From: Deltaproteobacteria bacterium HGW-Deltaproteobacteria-8
GTDB lineage: Bacteria; Desulfobacterota; Desulfovibrionia; Desulfovibrionales; Desulfovibrionaceae
DNA length: 64,000 nt
Direction of reading: 5' to 3'
NCBI GenBank assembly: GCA_002840405.1
Contig: PHAR01000007.1
Span: forward strand, 200,271 to 264,270
Shown: one piece after another, positions 49,488-61,254 of the stretch
Layout of the letters: every line of letters begins with the position of its first letter
Position numbering within the stretch: the stretch's first letter is position 1
Program-made: the position numbers and the translations under genes
Notes under the pieces: model-generated
Told to the model about the DNA's origin: nothing
Database searches by the model: none
Seen by the model: only the letters and a program-made list of their open reading frames with translations

Positions 49488-50891
49488 ATGACGGACCACA
49501 CGCCCGCGCACAAGAGCTTCACAGCCTCGCTGCACCGCCTGCTGCTCCGGCGCGTCCTGCGCATGACGGCGCTCATCTGCCTGCTGCTGGGGGGCGCGGT
49601 GTGCGTCAACGAGTTCAGGCGCTACGACGACTCCGTCCTGCAGGTCACCATGCAGGCGGCCGAGGACTTCCGGCGCAACATCCTCTCGCACCTCGACAGG
49701 CCGGACCAGGCCGAGGGCCGAGGCATCCAGGCCGCGCTGGACGCGCTGCCCCGCAGGCAGCACCCGGACCCCCAGGGCCGCACCATCTACATCCGCATCA
49801 CGGACACCAGCCAGCGCCTGCTCGCCCAGCGCTTCGTGCCGGACTACGCCCACCAGGCCGAGGTGGAGCGGTTCATGGACGCGCACACCTTCCCCTTCAC
49901 CCCCGGCGGCCAGGACCAGTTCCGCGAGATCGTGCGCATCGCGGGCAAGCCACACCTGCACCTGGGCATGGCTTTCACCAACAGCAAAGGCCAGAATGCG
50001 GCCTACGCGGAGAGCCTCTTCGCCGTGTCCGACGAGGCCCTGGACGGCATCACCAAGGGGATACTGCACACGGTGGCCATGGTGGTGCTGGTGGTGCTGG
50101 CCGCCACCCTGCTGCTGTACCCGGTGATCATCCGGCTGCTCAAGCGCGTCACGGACCTCTCCGTGCACCTGCAGGAGGCCAACCTGGAGACCTTGAGCGT
50201 GCTGGGCAGCGCCATCGCCAAGCGCGACAGCGACACCGACCAGCACAACTACCGCGTCACCATCTACTCCGTGCGCCTGGCCGAGGCCCTGGGCCTGGAC
50301 GACGCGGCCATCCGGCCGCTGGTCAAGGGCGCCATGCTGCACGACGTGGGCAAGATCGGCATCCGCGACGCCATCCTGCTCAAGCCCGGCCCGCTGACCG
50401 AGGCGGAGTTCACCGAGATGCAGCAGCACGTGCAGCACGGCCGCGACATCGTGGCCCAGGCCAGCTGGCTCAGCGACGCCGTGGACGTCATCAGCGGCCA
50501 CCACGAGCGCTACGACGGCCAGGGCTACGACCGAGGCGGCGGCGGCGTGGAGATCCCGCTGGGCGCGCGGCTCTTCGCCATCGCCGACGTGTTCGACGCG
50601 CTGACTTCGCGCAGGCCGTACAAGGAGCCCTTCAGCTTCGAGGAGGCCATGCGCCAGATGGAGGAAGGCCGCGGCACGCACTTCGACCCGGACCTGCTCG
50701 ACGCCTTCGCAGGCATCGCCCGGACGCTTTACGACACCACCGCAGCCTGCGACGAGGCCGGGCTCAAGACCTGCCTGCGCGAGATCTGCCAGGCCCACTT
50801 CACCGCCGACATCGAGGCCATGCTGGAGGGCGTGGAGAAGCTGGTTCCCGGCAAGTGGGACCGGCAGGCCGCGCCTACAGCATCTTCCTGA
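49488..50891 (+). CDS. membrane-anchored HD-GYP domain protein (putative c-di-GMP phosphodiesterase)
   Basis: The 467-aa protein has two membrane segments (ALICLLLGGAVCV, about residues 28-40; TVAMVVLVVLAATLLLYPVI, about 186-205) flanking an extracytoplasmic sensor region, then an HD-GYP domain. The HD part shows MLHDVGKIGIRDAI; the GYP motif reads HHERYDGQGYDRGGGG, with Asp in place of Pro. Other catalytic residues look intact (ADVFDALTSRRPYKE). It probably hydrolyses c-di-GMP. The GGAGGA box is 11 bases from the ATG. Confidence 0.82.
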   Translation: MTDHTPAHKSFTASLHRLLLRRVLRMTALICLLLGGAVCVNEFRRYDDSVLQVTMQAAEDFRRNILSHLDRPDQAEGRGIQAALDALPRRQHPDPQGRTIYIRITDTSQRLLAQRFVPDYAHQAEVERFMDAHTFPFTPGGQDQFREIVRIAGKPHLHLGMAFTNSKGQNAAYAESLFAVSDEALDGITKGILHTVAMVVLVVLAATLLLYPVIIRLLKRVTDLSVHLQEANLETLSVLGSAIAKRDSDTDQHNYRVTIYSVRLAEALGLDDAAIRPLVKGAMLHDVGKIGIRDAILLKPGPLTEAEFTEMQQHVQHGRDIVAQASWLSDAVDVISGHHERYDGQGYDRGGGGVEIPLGARLFAIADVFDALTSRRPYKEPFSFEEAMRQMEEGRGTHFDPDLLDAFAGIARTLYDTTAACDEAGLKTCLREICQAHFTADIEAMLEGVEKLVPGKWDRQAAPTASS

Positions 50892-51120
50892 ACTTCATGA
50901 ACAGGATCGCGCACGCGGCCAGCAGGCCAGCCCAGCGCCGGGCCGAGCAGCCTCCCTGCCTCTCCAGGCTTACCTACTGCCAACTCAAGGTGACATGACG
51001 GCATCTTGCATTCAAAATTATACTAACAAAATAAGAATATTGCGTCCTTGTCAGCATGGCACGTCCCTTGCTTTCCCTGAGGCATCGGTTCGCACTTTCA
51101 ATTGACCAAAGGAGCGCAAT

Positions 51121-51936
51121 ATGACGACATTGAGCAGACGTGATGCCTTGAGCTGGCTGGGCGGCGCGGTTCTCGGCGGTGTTGTGGCCGGGGTGGGCGG
51201 AGTCGTTTCCACGGCCAGGGAAGGGTTCGCGGCCAAAACAGCGGCATCCCCGGCGCTGTGGACCCCGCACAAGCTGGACGCCGCTGAATGCGCGCCCCTG
51301 GCTCACGCGGGATACTGGTACGAGGGCCTCGGCTGCTGCTACGGCGTGTTCGAGTCCATCATCGGCAGCATGGGCCGCAAGCATGGCGCGCCCTACAACC
51401 AGTTCCCCTTCGCCATGATGGAGGTCGGCAAGAGCGGCATCTCCGACTGGGGCACCGTCTGCGGCGCGCTGCTCGGCGCGGCCAGCGCCTTCGCCCTGTT
51501 CTGGGGCCGCAAGGAGCGCGACCCCATGGTCACGGAGCTGTTCCGCTGGTACGAGAAGACGGCCTTCCCCATGTACACCCCGGCCCCGGGAGCGCCGGGC
51601 CTGGCCGGTCCCCTGCCCACCCACGTGTCCGGGTCGGTGCTCTGCCACCTCTCCGTCAGCACCTGGAGCCTGGCCACGGGCATCGACGCCAACAGCAAGC
51701 AGCGCAGCGAGCGCTGTTCGCGCATCACCGCAGATGTGGCGGTGAAGGCCATCGAGATCATGAACGCCAAGATCGACGGCGCCTTCGCTCCCGGACTCAA
51801 GTCCACGGCCGAGGCCGGCTGCGTGTCCTGCCACGGCAAGGGCAAGGCCTCGCCCATCCTGAAGGGCCGCATGGACTGCACCCCCTGTCACGGTGGCAGC
51901 GTCCACGTGCAGGACAAGTTCCACAAGCACCCGTAG
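51121..51936 (+). CDS. split-Soret-type cytochrome c, Tat-exported
   Basis: The 271-aa precursor has a Tat signal (LSRRDALSWLGGAVLGGVVA) and a C_GCAxxG_C-type domain (GLGCCYGVFESIIGSMGRKH; TVCGALLGAASAFALFWG). At the C terminus are two CxxCH haem-binding motifs, CVSCHGKG and CTPCHGGS. This matches the split-Soret cytochrome c family of Desulfovibrio, a periplasmic dihaem protein; its physiological partner is not settled. AAAGGAG precedes the ATG. The gap upstream (50892-51120) is AT-rich around 51000-51050 and holds a TATACT box that may be its promoter. Confidence 0.82.
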   Translation: MTTLSRRDALSWLGGAVLGGVVAGVGGVVSTAREGFAAKTAASPALWTPHKLDAAECAPLAHAGYWYEGLGCCYGVFESIIGSMGRKHGAPYNQFPFAMMEVGKSGISDWGTVCGALLGAASAFALFWGRKERDPMVTELFRWYEKTAFPMYTPAPGAPGLAGPLPTHVSGSVLCHLSVSTWSLATGIDANSKQRSERCSRITADVAVKAIEIMNAKIDGAFAPGLKSTAEAGCVSCHGKGKASPILKGRMDCTPCHGGSVHVQDKFHKHP

Positions 51937-52126
51937 CCAATGAACTCTCGTCCGACACGAGCCCAGTCAACCGCCGGATAGGGGGCAGGCGCCTGGAGGG
52001 CGCCACCCCCGCATCCCGCACGAGGCTGCGCAGCCGCTGACAACGGCAGCCAGGGGCGGCAGCCAGGCGACGAGCGTCGACGATCATGATTCTTTATGTC
52101 CGGATTCTCCTTGCGGGCAAAAGAAA

Positions 52127-52162
52127 GGGGAGGGCAAGACCACGGCCCTCCCCACCTTTTTT
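52127..52162 (+). terminator. Rho-independent terminator after the cytochrome gene
   Basis: A 9-bp stem GGGGAGGGC/GCCCTCCCC with an 9-base loop followed by ACCTTTTTT. It is the only clear signal in the 383-bp convergent gap 51937-52319, which holds no gene that I can support. Confidence 0.85.
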
Positions 52163-52319
52163 CCGCGCCTGGCCCCAGGTGGGAAGCCTGCGCGGGCGAG
52201 ACTCCAGGCAATGCTGCGGGTAATGTCCCAGGCGCGGAAGGAATCGGCCCGGTAAAGGTGCGGAGATCCTGCCAGGGGCCAGCGGTCTCGTCTCGACGCG
52301 CTGCCCTGCGCCCTTTGGG

Positions 52320-53731
<1,412 letters not shown>

Positions 53732-53735
<4 letters not shown>

Positions 53736-56173
53736 ATGTTTCCCCCCAGGTGGCTAGAGGATTGCGGGGCAGGATCATCGCCCTGGGCCGGAAAGGTCAA
53801 GAGAAAGACGGCGCCCGGCTCGCTCAATATCTCCACGGTTCCGCCCAGCTCACGCATGAGCTCGTGCACCACGGTGAGCCCCAGGCCCGTGCCCTTGCCG
53901 ATCTCCTTGGTGGTGAAGAAGGGGTCGAACACCTGGCCGAGGTGCTCCGGCGGGATGCCCGGGCCGTTGTCGGCCACGCGCAGGCGCACGCTCCGGCCAT
54001 CCGCCACGGCTTCGGTGCCGATGCGGATGCGGCCCGTTTCCATGGGCACGGCGTCAAAGGCGTTAACCAGCAGGTTGGTCAAAATCTGCTCAATGGACGA
54101 GGAATCGGCTACGACGCGCGGCAGGCCCGGGGGCAGGTCCAGCTCCAGCGCCACTCCGGTCTTGTCCACCTGGACGCGGAAGATCTGCGCCACGTCGCGC
54201 GCCACGGCGTTCATATCGCAGGGGCCGGTGGAGGACTTGTTCACCCGGGCCAAGCCCAGCAGGTCCTGCAGCACCTTCTGGGCCTTCTTGGTGTGCCGCA
54301 GAATGACCTCCAGGTCCTCCTGCGCCTGCACCCCCGGCTGGCTCTTCTGCAGCAGCTGGGCGTAGCAGCTGATGACGCCGAGCGGGTTGTTGATCTCGTG
54401 CGCCAGCCCGCCCGCAAGCTTGCCCAGGGCGGCCAGCTTCTCGCTCTGCTGCATCTGGGCGTGCAGGCGCTTCTCGGCGGTGGTCTCGCGGATGTAGACC
54501 ACGGCCCTGCCCACGTCGCCGCCGCCGAGCAGGGGATACACGCTCACCGCGAGGAAGCGCGGGCCGGGCAGCTCGAACTCCATGCTCGACGGGGCCTGCC
54601 CGGCGATGGCCGCGGCCAGGCTGCCGTCCTGCACCGCCGGGGCGGAGATGCTGGCGAACCAGGTCTGGATGCGCGAGCCGGGCCGGATGCCCTCAGCCAG
54701 GGCGCGGGCCGAGGAGTTGGCCAGCACCACCGCCCCGCCCTCGTCCACCAGGAGCAGCGGGTCGGAGATGCCCTCGAAGATGAGCTCGAGCAGCTTGTTC
54801 TGGCGCAGGAGCGCGTTGATGGCCTCCAGGTTCTCGATGGCGATGCCCAGCTGCTGGCCAAGAGCGAGCAGCACCTCTGCCGAGATCTCCGGCCGGGGCG
54901 CGGCGTCCCAGAACAGGCCCACGAGGCCACGGTTGAAATCCGAGGTGCTGACCGGCACGAAGACCCGGTCCTCCTCCACGCGCATCTGCCCGGCGCCGAC
55001 CATCTCCACCCAGTCCGAAGGCATGGGCGGCGCGGCTTCCGTTTCGGGCCAGGAATACTGCTGGCGCCCCAGCGGCGCGCAGACATACCCGGCGCGGGTG
55101 GCGCCGAAGCGCTGCGCGATGCGCGGCAGGGCGCTCTTCAGCAGCTCCGCGTTGCCGTGGCTGTGGTTCAGGTCGTCCAAAAGCTCCACGAACAGCTGCA
55201 CATCGGTGCGGTGCTCTGCGGCCTCCATGCTCAGGTCCGCCGTGCGGCTGCGCACCTTGTCCTCAAGGTTGGCGGCGTAGTCCTCCAGCTGACTGCGGGC
55301 CTCGCGCAGGTGGGAGGCAAAGGCCCCAAAGGCCTCCAGCAGCGAGTGGATCTCGTCGCCCTCGTCCAGCCTGTCGAGGATGGACTGGTCCTTGGAGCTG
55401 GTGAAGTTGGCGCGGAAGATGGCCGAGAGGCGGCGCAGGTTCGTCACCACCAGGCGGTTGAAGAAGATGAGGATGAGCAGGAAGATGCCCACGGCCATGG
55501 CGATGAAGGAGATGCCGAAGAGGGTGATGGACTCCTGGATGTGCTTGACGCTCTTGTCCACGGGCATGCCCACGAAATCAAGCCCGGCCAGCTCGCCCTT
55601 CTTGCGGCCGAAGCCGCGCTTGTCGCCGTAGCGCTCGATGAGCACGTCGGGCGCGTCGTCGGGGTTGCCATGGCAGGTCAGACATTCCTGCTCAAAGAGC
55701 ACGGGCCGGGCCATGATGAAGTGCTCCACCCCGCCGATGTCCCGGTAGCCGCGATAGTTTACATTGTTCGGGTGGGCCAGGAAGTAGTTGATGAGCCCGC
55801 GTTCCAGGACGTTCGCCACCGAGGCCGGGTTGCGCGGATGCAGAGCCACGCGCCGGTAGATGTACTGGTCGCGCTGGGAGTTCAGGTCCACCAGCACCTT
55901 GCGCGTCACAAAGGAGGTGCTCATGGCCTCAAGCAGGAAGTCCTCCGCTGGCAGGGCCTTGCGCACGCTCGGGCGGAGCATGATGCGCACGTAGTCCTGC
56001 ACCGAGGCGAGGTGGGAGAACACGAGCTCGGCCTTGGCCTCGGCCTCGATGTGCAGCATCTCCCGCAGGTGGATGTTCAGGGAGATGATGAAGACCACCC
56101 CCAGCAAGAGGAATATGCCGGCAAGGCCCAGAAGGAATTTGTGCTGAAGCTTCCCGTGGTGGTGGCTCGACAT
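53732..56173 (-). CDS. membrane histidine kinase with periplasmic CxxCH (Tll0287-like) sensor
   Basis: The 813-aa protein has membrane helices at about residues 12-32 and 222-246. The periplasmic part between them resembles the Tll0287/DUF3365 domain and has one haem c motif C164-L-T-C-H168. Cytoplasmic parts follow: a HAMP-like linker and coiled coil, a GAF-like and a PAS domain, HisKA (KLAGGLAHEINNPLGVISCY) and HATPase (DNGPGIPPEHLGQVFDPFFT). It should phosphorylate the adjacent sigma-54 regulator. The haem suggests sensing of redox, sulfite or a gas. The start at 56173 gives the normal N terminus. Confidence 0.9.
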
Positions 56174-56621
56174 GGTCCAGGCTCCTGGTTCCCCTCCTCC
56201 TGAACCCGCCGCACCGGGGCCGGAGTGCGGCGGGCAGGAGGCCCGGCGGGCTGGAAGTGCCCAGTCCGGGAGGGGCGATGTGTGCAACCGCAGCAGCGGC
56301 GTGGAAGAAGTCGTCACTTACCCAGTCAGGCATCGCCAAGGATTTTCTTCCGACCCTATGGGTCCAGGTAAAGGGCTTCTTCTCAAAGGGCAAGTGGGCT
56401 GTCCTGCCCCTGTAATTTTTCTGCCTGTCGTTTTCATCCTCGCAAGGGCTTGAAGGTTGCCCCGCGATATGGCCTGGGGCCTCAGTCCGGGGGGTGTAAT
56501 CTCGCGCAGTGCGGGTCCATGCCATTGCCGCGCACCACATTCTGCGTATCCGGAGTGTTTAATTGCCACCGCTGCAAGCCAGGCGTTCCGCCACACGGCA
56601 GAAACCACCTGACCCGTGCCG
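56174..56621. other. 448-bp gap without a supported gene
   Basis: Between the kinase and the small membrane protein gene I find no open frame with a credible ribosome binding site, and no clear terminator or -24/-12 promoter. Frames present are GC-type shadows. The stretch presumably holds the kinase promoter. Confidence 0.4.
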
Positions 56622-56855
56622 TCACTTCTTGTTCAGCACCTCATCAAGGTACTGTTCTGACTCCTTCACCTGCTCGACATCGGTGTAATAGTACCGCGTC
56701 GGGTCGATGCCGTTCTCGTTCAGGTACAGGGACATCCTGTTCAGGATGCCGCACGAGCTGGTCAACATGGGCAGCAGTACATAGGTGAACGTCAGCATAG
56801 CTCCAAGGGTCACCACGAAGTTGCGAAGCCGCAGCGGTAAGTTCTTCTCGTTCAT
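56622..56855 (-). CDS. small one-helix membrane protein downstream of the YeiH-type transporter
   Basis: A 77-aa protein: short basic N terminus (MNEKNLPLRLRNF), one membrane helix (VVTLGAMLTFTYVLLPML, about residues 14-31), then a polar tail with a single cysteine (TSSCGILNRM) and an acidic C terminus. I do not recognise a named family. It lies 67 bp after the transporter gene on the same strand, across a hairpin, so it may be an accessory subunit of that transporter. Confidence 0.6.
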   Translation of the reverse strand: MNEKNLPLRLRNFVVTLGAMLTFTYVLLPMLTSSCGILNRMSLYLNENGIDPTRYYYTDVEQVKESEQYLDEVLNKK

Positions 56856-56873
56856 GGGGGTGTCCTTTTGAAA

Positions 56874-56900
56874 GCCGGGGGGAAAGGTCTCCCCCCCGGC
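56874..56900 (-). terminator. intercistronic hairpin after the YeiH-type gene
   Basis: A 9-bp stem GCCGGGGGG/CCCCCCGGC with a 9-base loop, followed on the minus strand by only TTTC. It probably attenuates transcription between the transporter and the small gene. Confidence 0.5.
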
Positions 56901-56922
56901 ATGTTCAGTCAGCCGCCAATCG

Positions 56923-58662
56923 CTAGATCTTCGCGGTGATCTCCGGGAACACCAGGTAGAACATGACGTAGGCCATGGCCAGGGTCAGGACCAGGTTGAA
57001 CGTCTGGCCGCACACATACAGGATGAGAGGCTTGCCGCCCTTGAAGTACTTGGACAAGGCGCGGAAGTTGGTGGACAGGCCAATGGCCGCGAAGGACAGG
57101 GCGAAGAACCAGGCGCGCAGCAGGCGGGTTCCGCCGCGGACCACGCCCTGCTCCAACATGGCGTTGCCCATGTCCTTGCCCAGGCTGCTGTCCAGCAGGG
57201 AGAAGATGACGGACGCCGCCAAAAAGCCCAGGACGAACTTGGGGAAGCGGTTCCAGATCTCGGAAACGCCGACCTTGCGACCGGCCTCGTGCTCCACCTT
57301 CAGGCACCAGTACATGGCCACGCAGAAGGCGGTGACGCCGATCAGGACGTTCTGGATCATCTTGATGGTCGCCGCGACATACATGGCCTTCTCTCCCAGG
57401 AAGGCGCCGGCCGCAGCCACGGCTCCGGTGGAGTCGATGGTGCCGCCCATCCACGCGCCGCCCAGGATTACGGGCATGCCCATGGCCTTGATGGCGGCGG
57501 GCATGGCGATCATCATGATGGCGGTGAAGACCAGGGACAGGCCGATGGACAGGGTCAGCTCCTCCTTCTTGGCCCGGCAGGCTGCTGCCGTGGCGATGGC
57601 GGCGGAGGTGCCGCAGACCGACATGTCGGCGGAGATGACGATATTCAGGGTCTTGGAGGGCATCTTCAGCACCTTCTGGCCGAAGATGTAGGTGCAGATG
57701 AGCACGATGGGCGTGACCACCCAGGCCACGAAAATGCCCGGGATGCCGATGGCCACGATCTTGTTGAACAGCACCTCAGCGCCGAGCAGAACCAGACCGC
57801 TCTTGATGAAGAACTCGACCTGGCAGGCCGGGAGGACCCACTTGGGGGTGCCCAGGGTGTTGGCGATGATCATGCCCAGGATGACGCCCCAGGCCTCGGC
57901 ACCGAAGCCATACTGCTTGCTGATGGCTTGGTTGCCCAGCATGTAGGCCAGGCAGGCCACGAGGAAGACGACGACAAAGCCCTGGGCAAAGGCCGTGAAG
58001 CTCATGCCCATCATCTTGATGCCCGCGCCGAAGAGCAGCACCATGAACAGGCACAGGCCGATGAGCGTGGGAATGTGGTTGTACGGCTTGTGTTCCGTCT
58101 TCTTCTTGGCGTCGCTGGCCTTCCTGTGCTCCACCCGCCAGTCGGAGATCTTATCCTTGGCCGCGTCGTTCAGGGCCGGGTTCTGGAAGGAGGCCTGGGC
58201 GGCCGCAGCTTCTGCCTCGGTGGCGGCCACAAGGGCCGTGCCGGCCGCAGCCTTGGCGGCCTCAAACTTGGGCATGGCCTTCTCATTGACGACCTTGACC
58301 TGCTGCTCGGTCTGGATGAACGCGTCCAGGGGATTGCTCTTCCAGGAGCCAGGAGACTTGGTCCAGTGCGAAACGAACTTGCCAAAGCCCGAACCCGACG
58401 CCTTCAGCTTGCCCTTGTCGTCATTGGCCTTGAACCAGGCGATGGTCTTGAACGGCGCCTTTGCGGCCTCGACGGCCTGGATCTGGTTCGCCACCTCTAT
58501 CTTCTTCGCAAAGTCCTCCTTCGGTGCGAAGTTGAAATAGGCAAACATACACACCACGATGACCAGAAACCCGAGCCAGATGGCGAGAAAATCTTCCTTC
58601 TTCCACAGGTCCGACCACTGGCTGTGCCCGTGATCAACCACAACGTTTGCGTCTTGTTCCAT
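56923..58662 (-). CDS. YeiH/UPF0324-family transporter, putative sulfite/sulfate exporter
   Basis: The 579-aa protein has one N-terminal helix ([19 protein letters not shown], about residues 28-46), a large charged, alanine-rich extracytoplasmic insert (about 47-170), then ten or so helices with family motifs [31 protein letters not shown] and [20 protein letters not shown]. Members of this family sit beside sulfonate-degradation genes and are proposed to export sulfite or sulfate. The divergent xsc gene supports that idea. AAGGAGG stands before the ATG at 58662. The long insert is not found in short YeiH proteins. Confidence 0.82.
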   Translation of the reverse strand: MEQDANVVVDHGHSQWSDLWKKEDFLAIWLGFLVIVVCMFAYFNFAPKEDFAKKIEVANQIQAVEAAKAPFKTIAWFKANDDKGKLKASGSGFGKFVSHWTKSPGSWKSNPLDAFIQTEQQVKVVNEKAMPKFEAAKAAAGTALVAATEAEAAAAQASFQNPALNDAAKDKISDWRVEHRKASDAKKKTEHKPYNHIPTLIGLCLFMVLLFGAGIKMMGMSFTAFAQGFVVVFLVACLAYMLGNQAISKQYGFGAEAWGVILGMIIANTLGTPKWVLPACQVEFFIKSGLVLLGAEVLFNKIVAIGIPGIFVAWVVTPIVLICTYIFGQKVLKMPSKTLNIVISADMSVCGTSAAIATAAACRAKKEELTLSIGLSLVFTAIMMIAMPAAIKAMGMPVILGGAWMGGTIDSTGAVAAAGAFLGEKAMYVAATIKMIQNVLIGVTAFCVAMYWCLKVEHEAGRKVGVSEIWNRFPKFVLGFLAASVIFSLLDSSLGKDMGNAMLEQGVVRGGTRLLRAWFFALSFAAIGLSTNFRALSKYFKGGKPLILYVCGQTFNLVLTLAMAYVMFYLVFPEITAKI

Positions 58663-58808
58663 AGCCAGCACTCCTCCTTCCCTTTGCGCACAAGCTCCCC
58701 TTTGGGAGCGCTCCTCAATGCCTCTACCGAACACCTCGCGCCGCCAAGGCAGACGCACTCAAAAATCCTTTGGGGTGGGAATGCTCCGCACCCGCTACTG
58801 ACTCATGA

Positions 58809-58822
58809 GCAAAACTTGAGCC
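58809..58822 (-). promoter_or_regulatory. sigma-54 (-24/-12) promoter for the YeiH-type gene
   Basis: On the minus strand the sequence TGGCTC-AAGTT-TTGC places GG at 58822-58821 and GC at 58810-58809, exactly the 14-base GG-N10-GC pattern (consensus TGGCAC-N5-TTGC with one change). It lies about 147 bp upstream of the transporter start. Confidence 0.7.
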
Positions 58823-58883
58823 AGCATCGCCGTGGTACAACACACCAAAATAACATGATCTTTTTTGTTCATTGCCCAGAAAA

Positions 58884-58901
58884 CGCCAACTCGAGTTGGC
58901 G
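58884..58901. promoter_or_regulatory. 18-bp perfect palindrome, candidate enhancer for the NtrC-type regulator
   Basis: CGCCAACTCGAGTTGGCG is fully self-complementary. It lies 62 bp upstream of the -24 element of the leftward promoter and about 340 bp from the rightward one. Both distances are compatible with DNA looping by a sigma-54 activator bound there. Confidence 0.65.
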
Positions 58902-59237
58902 ATGCGCCTTCCGCCAAAGGCAGAAGGCAAGACTTCCAGCCTGGCGCGGCAGGGCCAGAGCGTAAAGAATTCGGCCACAAGCAAGGGGCAGGCAGGGGGC
59001 GCTTGGGAGTGCGGTTGCGGAGGGGGGCAAAAGGGAGAGCGAGGCAGCACAAAACGCTGATTGAAACGTATTCTTTTCCAACGCCTAAAGCTTCATACAT
59101 GTCGAGTTTTCAATACACATCATTGCGCACACGCCCTGGCCAACGGGTCTGCGCATGTCCGGCGATGCACAATAAAGTTATCCCAATTCGACATGTTATG
59201 TGCAATCGTACAGCCGAACGCATATCCTCACCATTCC

Positions 59238-59251
59238 GGCACAATGCTTGC
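59238..59251 (+). promoter_or_regulatory. sigma-54 (-24/-12) promoter for xsc
   Basis: CGGCAC-AATGC-TTGCT has GG at 59238-59239 and GC at 59250-59251, matching the consensus core GGCAC-N5-TTGC exactly. Transcription would start near 59263, 65 bp before the xsc ATG. The remainder of the 665-bp intergenic region (58663-59327) contains no gene I can support. Confidence 0.78.
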
Positions 59252-59327
59252 TCCTTATGTCACAAGCTAGCCCGTTGGGCCGGCGCATTTCAAGTACGGC
59301 CCAAACCGTTTGGAAAGGAGAGGCGTG

Positions 59328-61058
59328 ATGAAAATGACCCCGAGCGAGGCGTTGGCTGAAACCCTGGTCGCTGAGGGCGTACAGAATGTCTTCGGCATCG
59401 TAGGATCCGCGTTCATGGATTTGCTTGATCTGTTCCCCGCAGCAGGCATCCGTTTTATTCCCTGCGCCCACGAGCAGGCTGCAGCCCACGCGGCGGACGG
59501 CCTGGCACGCGTCACCGGAAAGCCCCAAGCCTGCATCGCCCAGAACGGCCCTGGCGCGCTTAATTTCGTCTCCGCCATCACCGCAGCCTACTGGGCGCAC
59601 TCCCCGGTGGTGGCCCTGACCCCGGAAACCGGCAGCAAGGGCATCGGCACCGGCGGTTTCCAGGAAATCGACCAGATGCCCTTTTTCCAGGCCAACACGA
59701 AGTATCAGGTACGCGTGAACCGGCCCGACCGCATGGCCGAACTGGCGCGCCGCTGCTTCTACATCGCCAAGGCCGAGAACGGCCCGACCCAGTTGAACAT
59801 CCCTCGCGACTATTTCTACGGCATCTGTGACGACGACATCTACACCACGCCCACCGTCATGCGCGGCCCCGGCGCGGCAAGCCAGGTTGAGGAGGCCGCG
59901 CGCCTGCTGGCCGGCGCCAAGTACCCGGTGATCCTGGCCGGTGGCGGCGTGTCCATGGCTGACGCCATCGCCGAGACCCGCCTGCTGGCCGAGCACCTCA
60001 CCGCGCCCGTGTGCAACAGCTACCTGCACAACGACTCCTTCCCGGCCGACCACCCGCTCTCTTGCGGACCCATCGGCTACTGCGGGTCCAAGGCCGCCAT
60101 GCGCACCATCGCCAAGGCCGACGTGATCCTGGCCCTGGGCAGCCGCCTCGGCCCCTTCGGCACCCTGCCCCAGTACGACATCGAATACTGGCCCAAGAAC
60201 GCCAAGGTCATTCAGGTCGACATGGACCACCGCATGCTCGGCCTGTCCAAGCGCGTGAACCTTGGCGTCGTGGCCGATGCCAAGGAGTTCGCCGGGGCGC
60301 TGCTCAGGGCCCTCAAGGGCCTGGAGCCCAAGCGCAAGCCCGCGCCCGCGCGCCAGAAGGATGTGGCCGCCGAAAAGGCCGAATGGAACGACGAGCTCAA
60401 GAAGTGGTCCTCCTCCACGGCCAAGCTCATGCACCCGCGCCGCTTCCTCAAGGAGCTCTCCGAGGCCATCCCGGCCGACTCCATCGTGGCCACGGACATC
60501 GGCAACAACTGCTCCATGACCAACAGCTACCTGAAGTTCAGCGGCGCGCGCCAGCACATCTCGGCCCTGTCCTGGGGCAACTGCGGCTTCGCCTATGGCG
60601 CGGCCATGGGCGCCAAGATCGGCATGCCCGCGACCCCGGTGTTCGCCCTGCAGGGCGACGGCGCCTACGGCATCAGCGGCCTGTCCGAGGTCATGACCGC
60701 CGTGCGCGAGAACATCCCGGTCATCGCCGTGGTCTTCCAGAACTACGAGTGGGGCGCGGAGAAGAAGAACCAGGTGGACTACTACGCCGAACGCTACGTT
60801 GGCGTGAACCTGCGCGAGAACCCGAGCTACGCCCAGTTGGCCAAGGACATGGGCGCAGACGGCTACCGCATTGAGGACTACAAGACAGTGAAGGACGTGG
60901 TCCGCGCGGCCGTGGCCTCGGGCCGGCCCACGGTCATCGAGGCGGTCGTCGAGGGCGGCAAGAAGGTGCTGGCCGAGCCCTTCCGTCGCGACGCCCTGGC
61001 CATGCCCACCCGTTACCTGGACAAGTACGCGCATTTGAATGCGCCCAAGAAAAAGTAG
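59328..61058 (+). CDS. xsc: sulfoacetaldehyde acetyltransferase
   Basis: The 576-aa protein is a TPP enzyme of the Xsc group. The N-terminal domain has Glu49 in CAHEQAAAHAADG, then QNGPGALNFVSAITAAYW and EIDQMPFFQANTKYQVRV; the C-terminal TPP motif starts at LQGDGAYGISGLSEVMTAV and ends FQNYEWGAEKKNQ. It converts sulfoacetaldehyde and phosphate to acetyl phosphate and sulfite. AAGGAG stands 8 bases before the ATG at 59328; an in-frame GTG/ATG 6 codons earlier is less likely. The tpa gene follows after 196 bp containing a GGGGCC/GGCCCC hairpin. Confidence 0.92.
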   Translation: MKMTPSEALAETLVAEGVQNVFGIVGSAFMDLLDLFPAAGIRFIPCAHEQAAAHAADGLARVTGKPQACIAQNGPGALNFVSAITAAYWAHSPVVALTPETGSKGIGTGGFQEIDQMPFFQANTKYQVRVNRPDRMAELARRCFYIAKAENGPTQLNIPRDYFYGICDDDIYTTPTVMRGPGAASQVEEAARLLAGAKYPVILAGGGVSMADAIAETRLLAEHLTAPVCNSYLHNDSFPADHPLSCGPIGYCGSKAAMRTIAKADVILALGSRLGPFGTLPQYDIEYWPKNAKVIQVDMDHRMLGLSKRVNLGVVADAKEFAGALLRALKGLEPKRKPAPARQKDVAAEKAEWNDELKKWSSSTAKLMHPRRFLKELSEAIPADSIVATDIGNNCSMTNSYLKFSGARQHISALSWGNCGFAYGAAMGAKIGMPATPVFALQGDGAYGISGLSEVMTAVRENIPVIAVVFQNYEWGAEKKNQVDYYAERYVGVNLRENPSYAQLAKDMGADGYRIEDYKTVKDVVRAAVASGRPTVIEAVVEGGKKVLAEPFRRDALAMPTRYLDKYAHLNAPKKK

Positions 61059-61254
61059 AAGCCATTCCCTCCCTCTGCCGGGGACCGGCTCCCGCGCCCA
61101 TGGCGGGGGCCAACCCCGAAAGAGACGGCCCCGGTTGTTCTTTGTACCGAGAGTCCTTTTGGCCCGCCCCAGACCGTCTGCCCGTGGGGGGAAAGCCTGC
61201 CGATGCAGGGCCGAGTCCACTTAGCGCGCAACGAAAGTCGCGGAGGATGCATCC

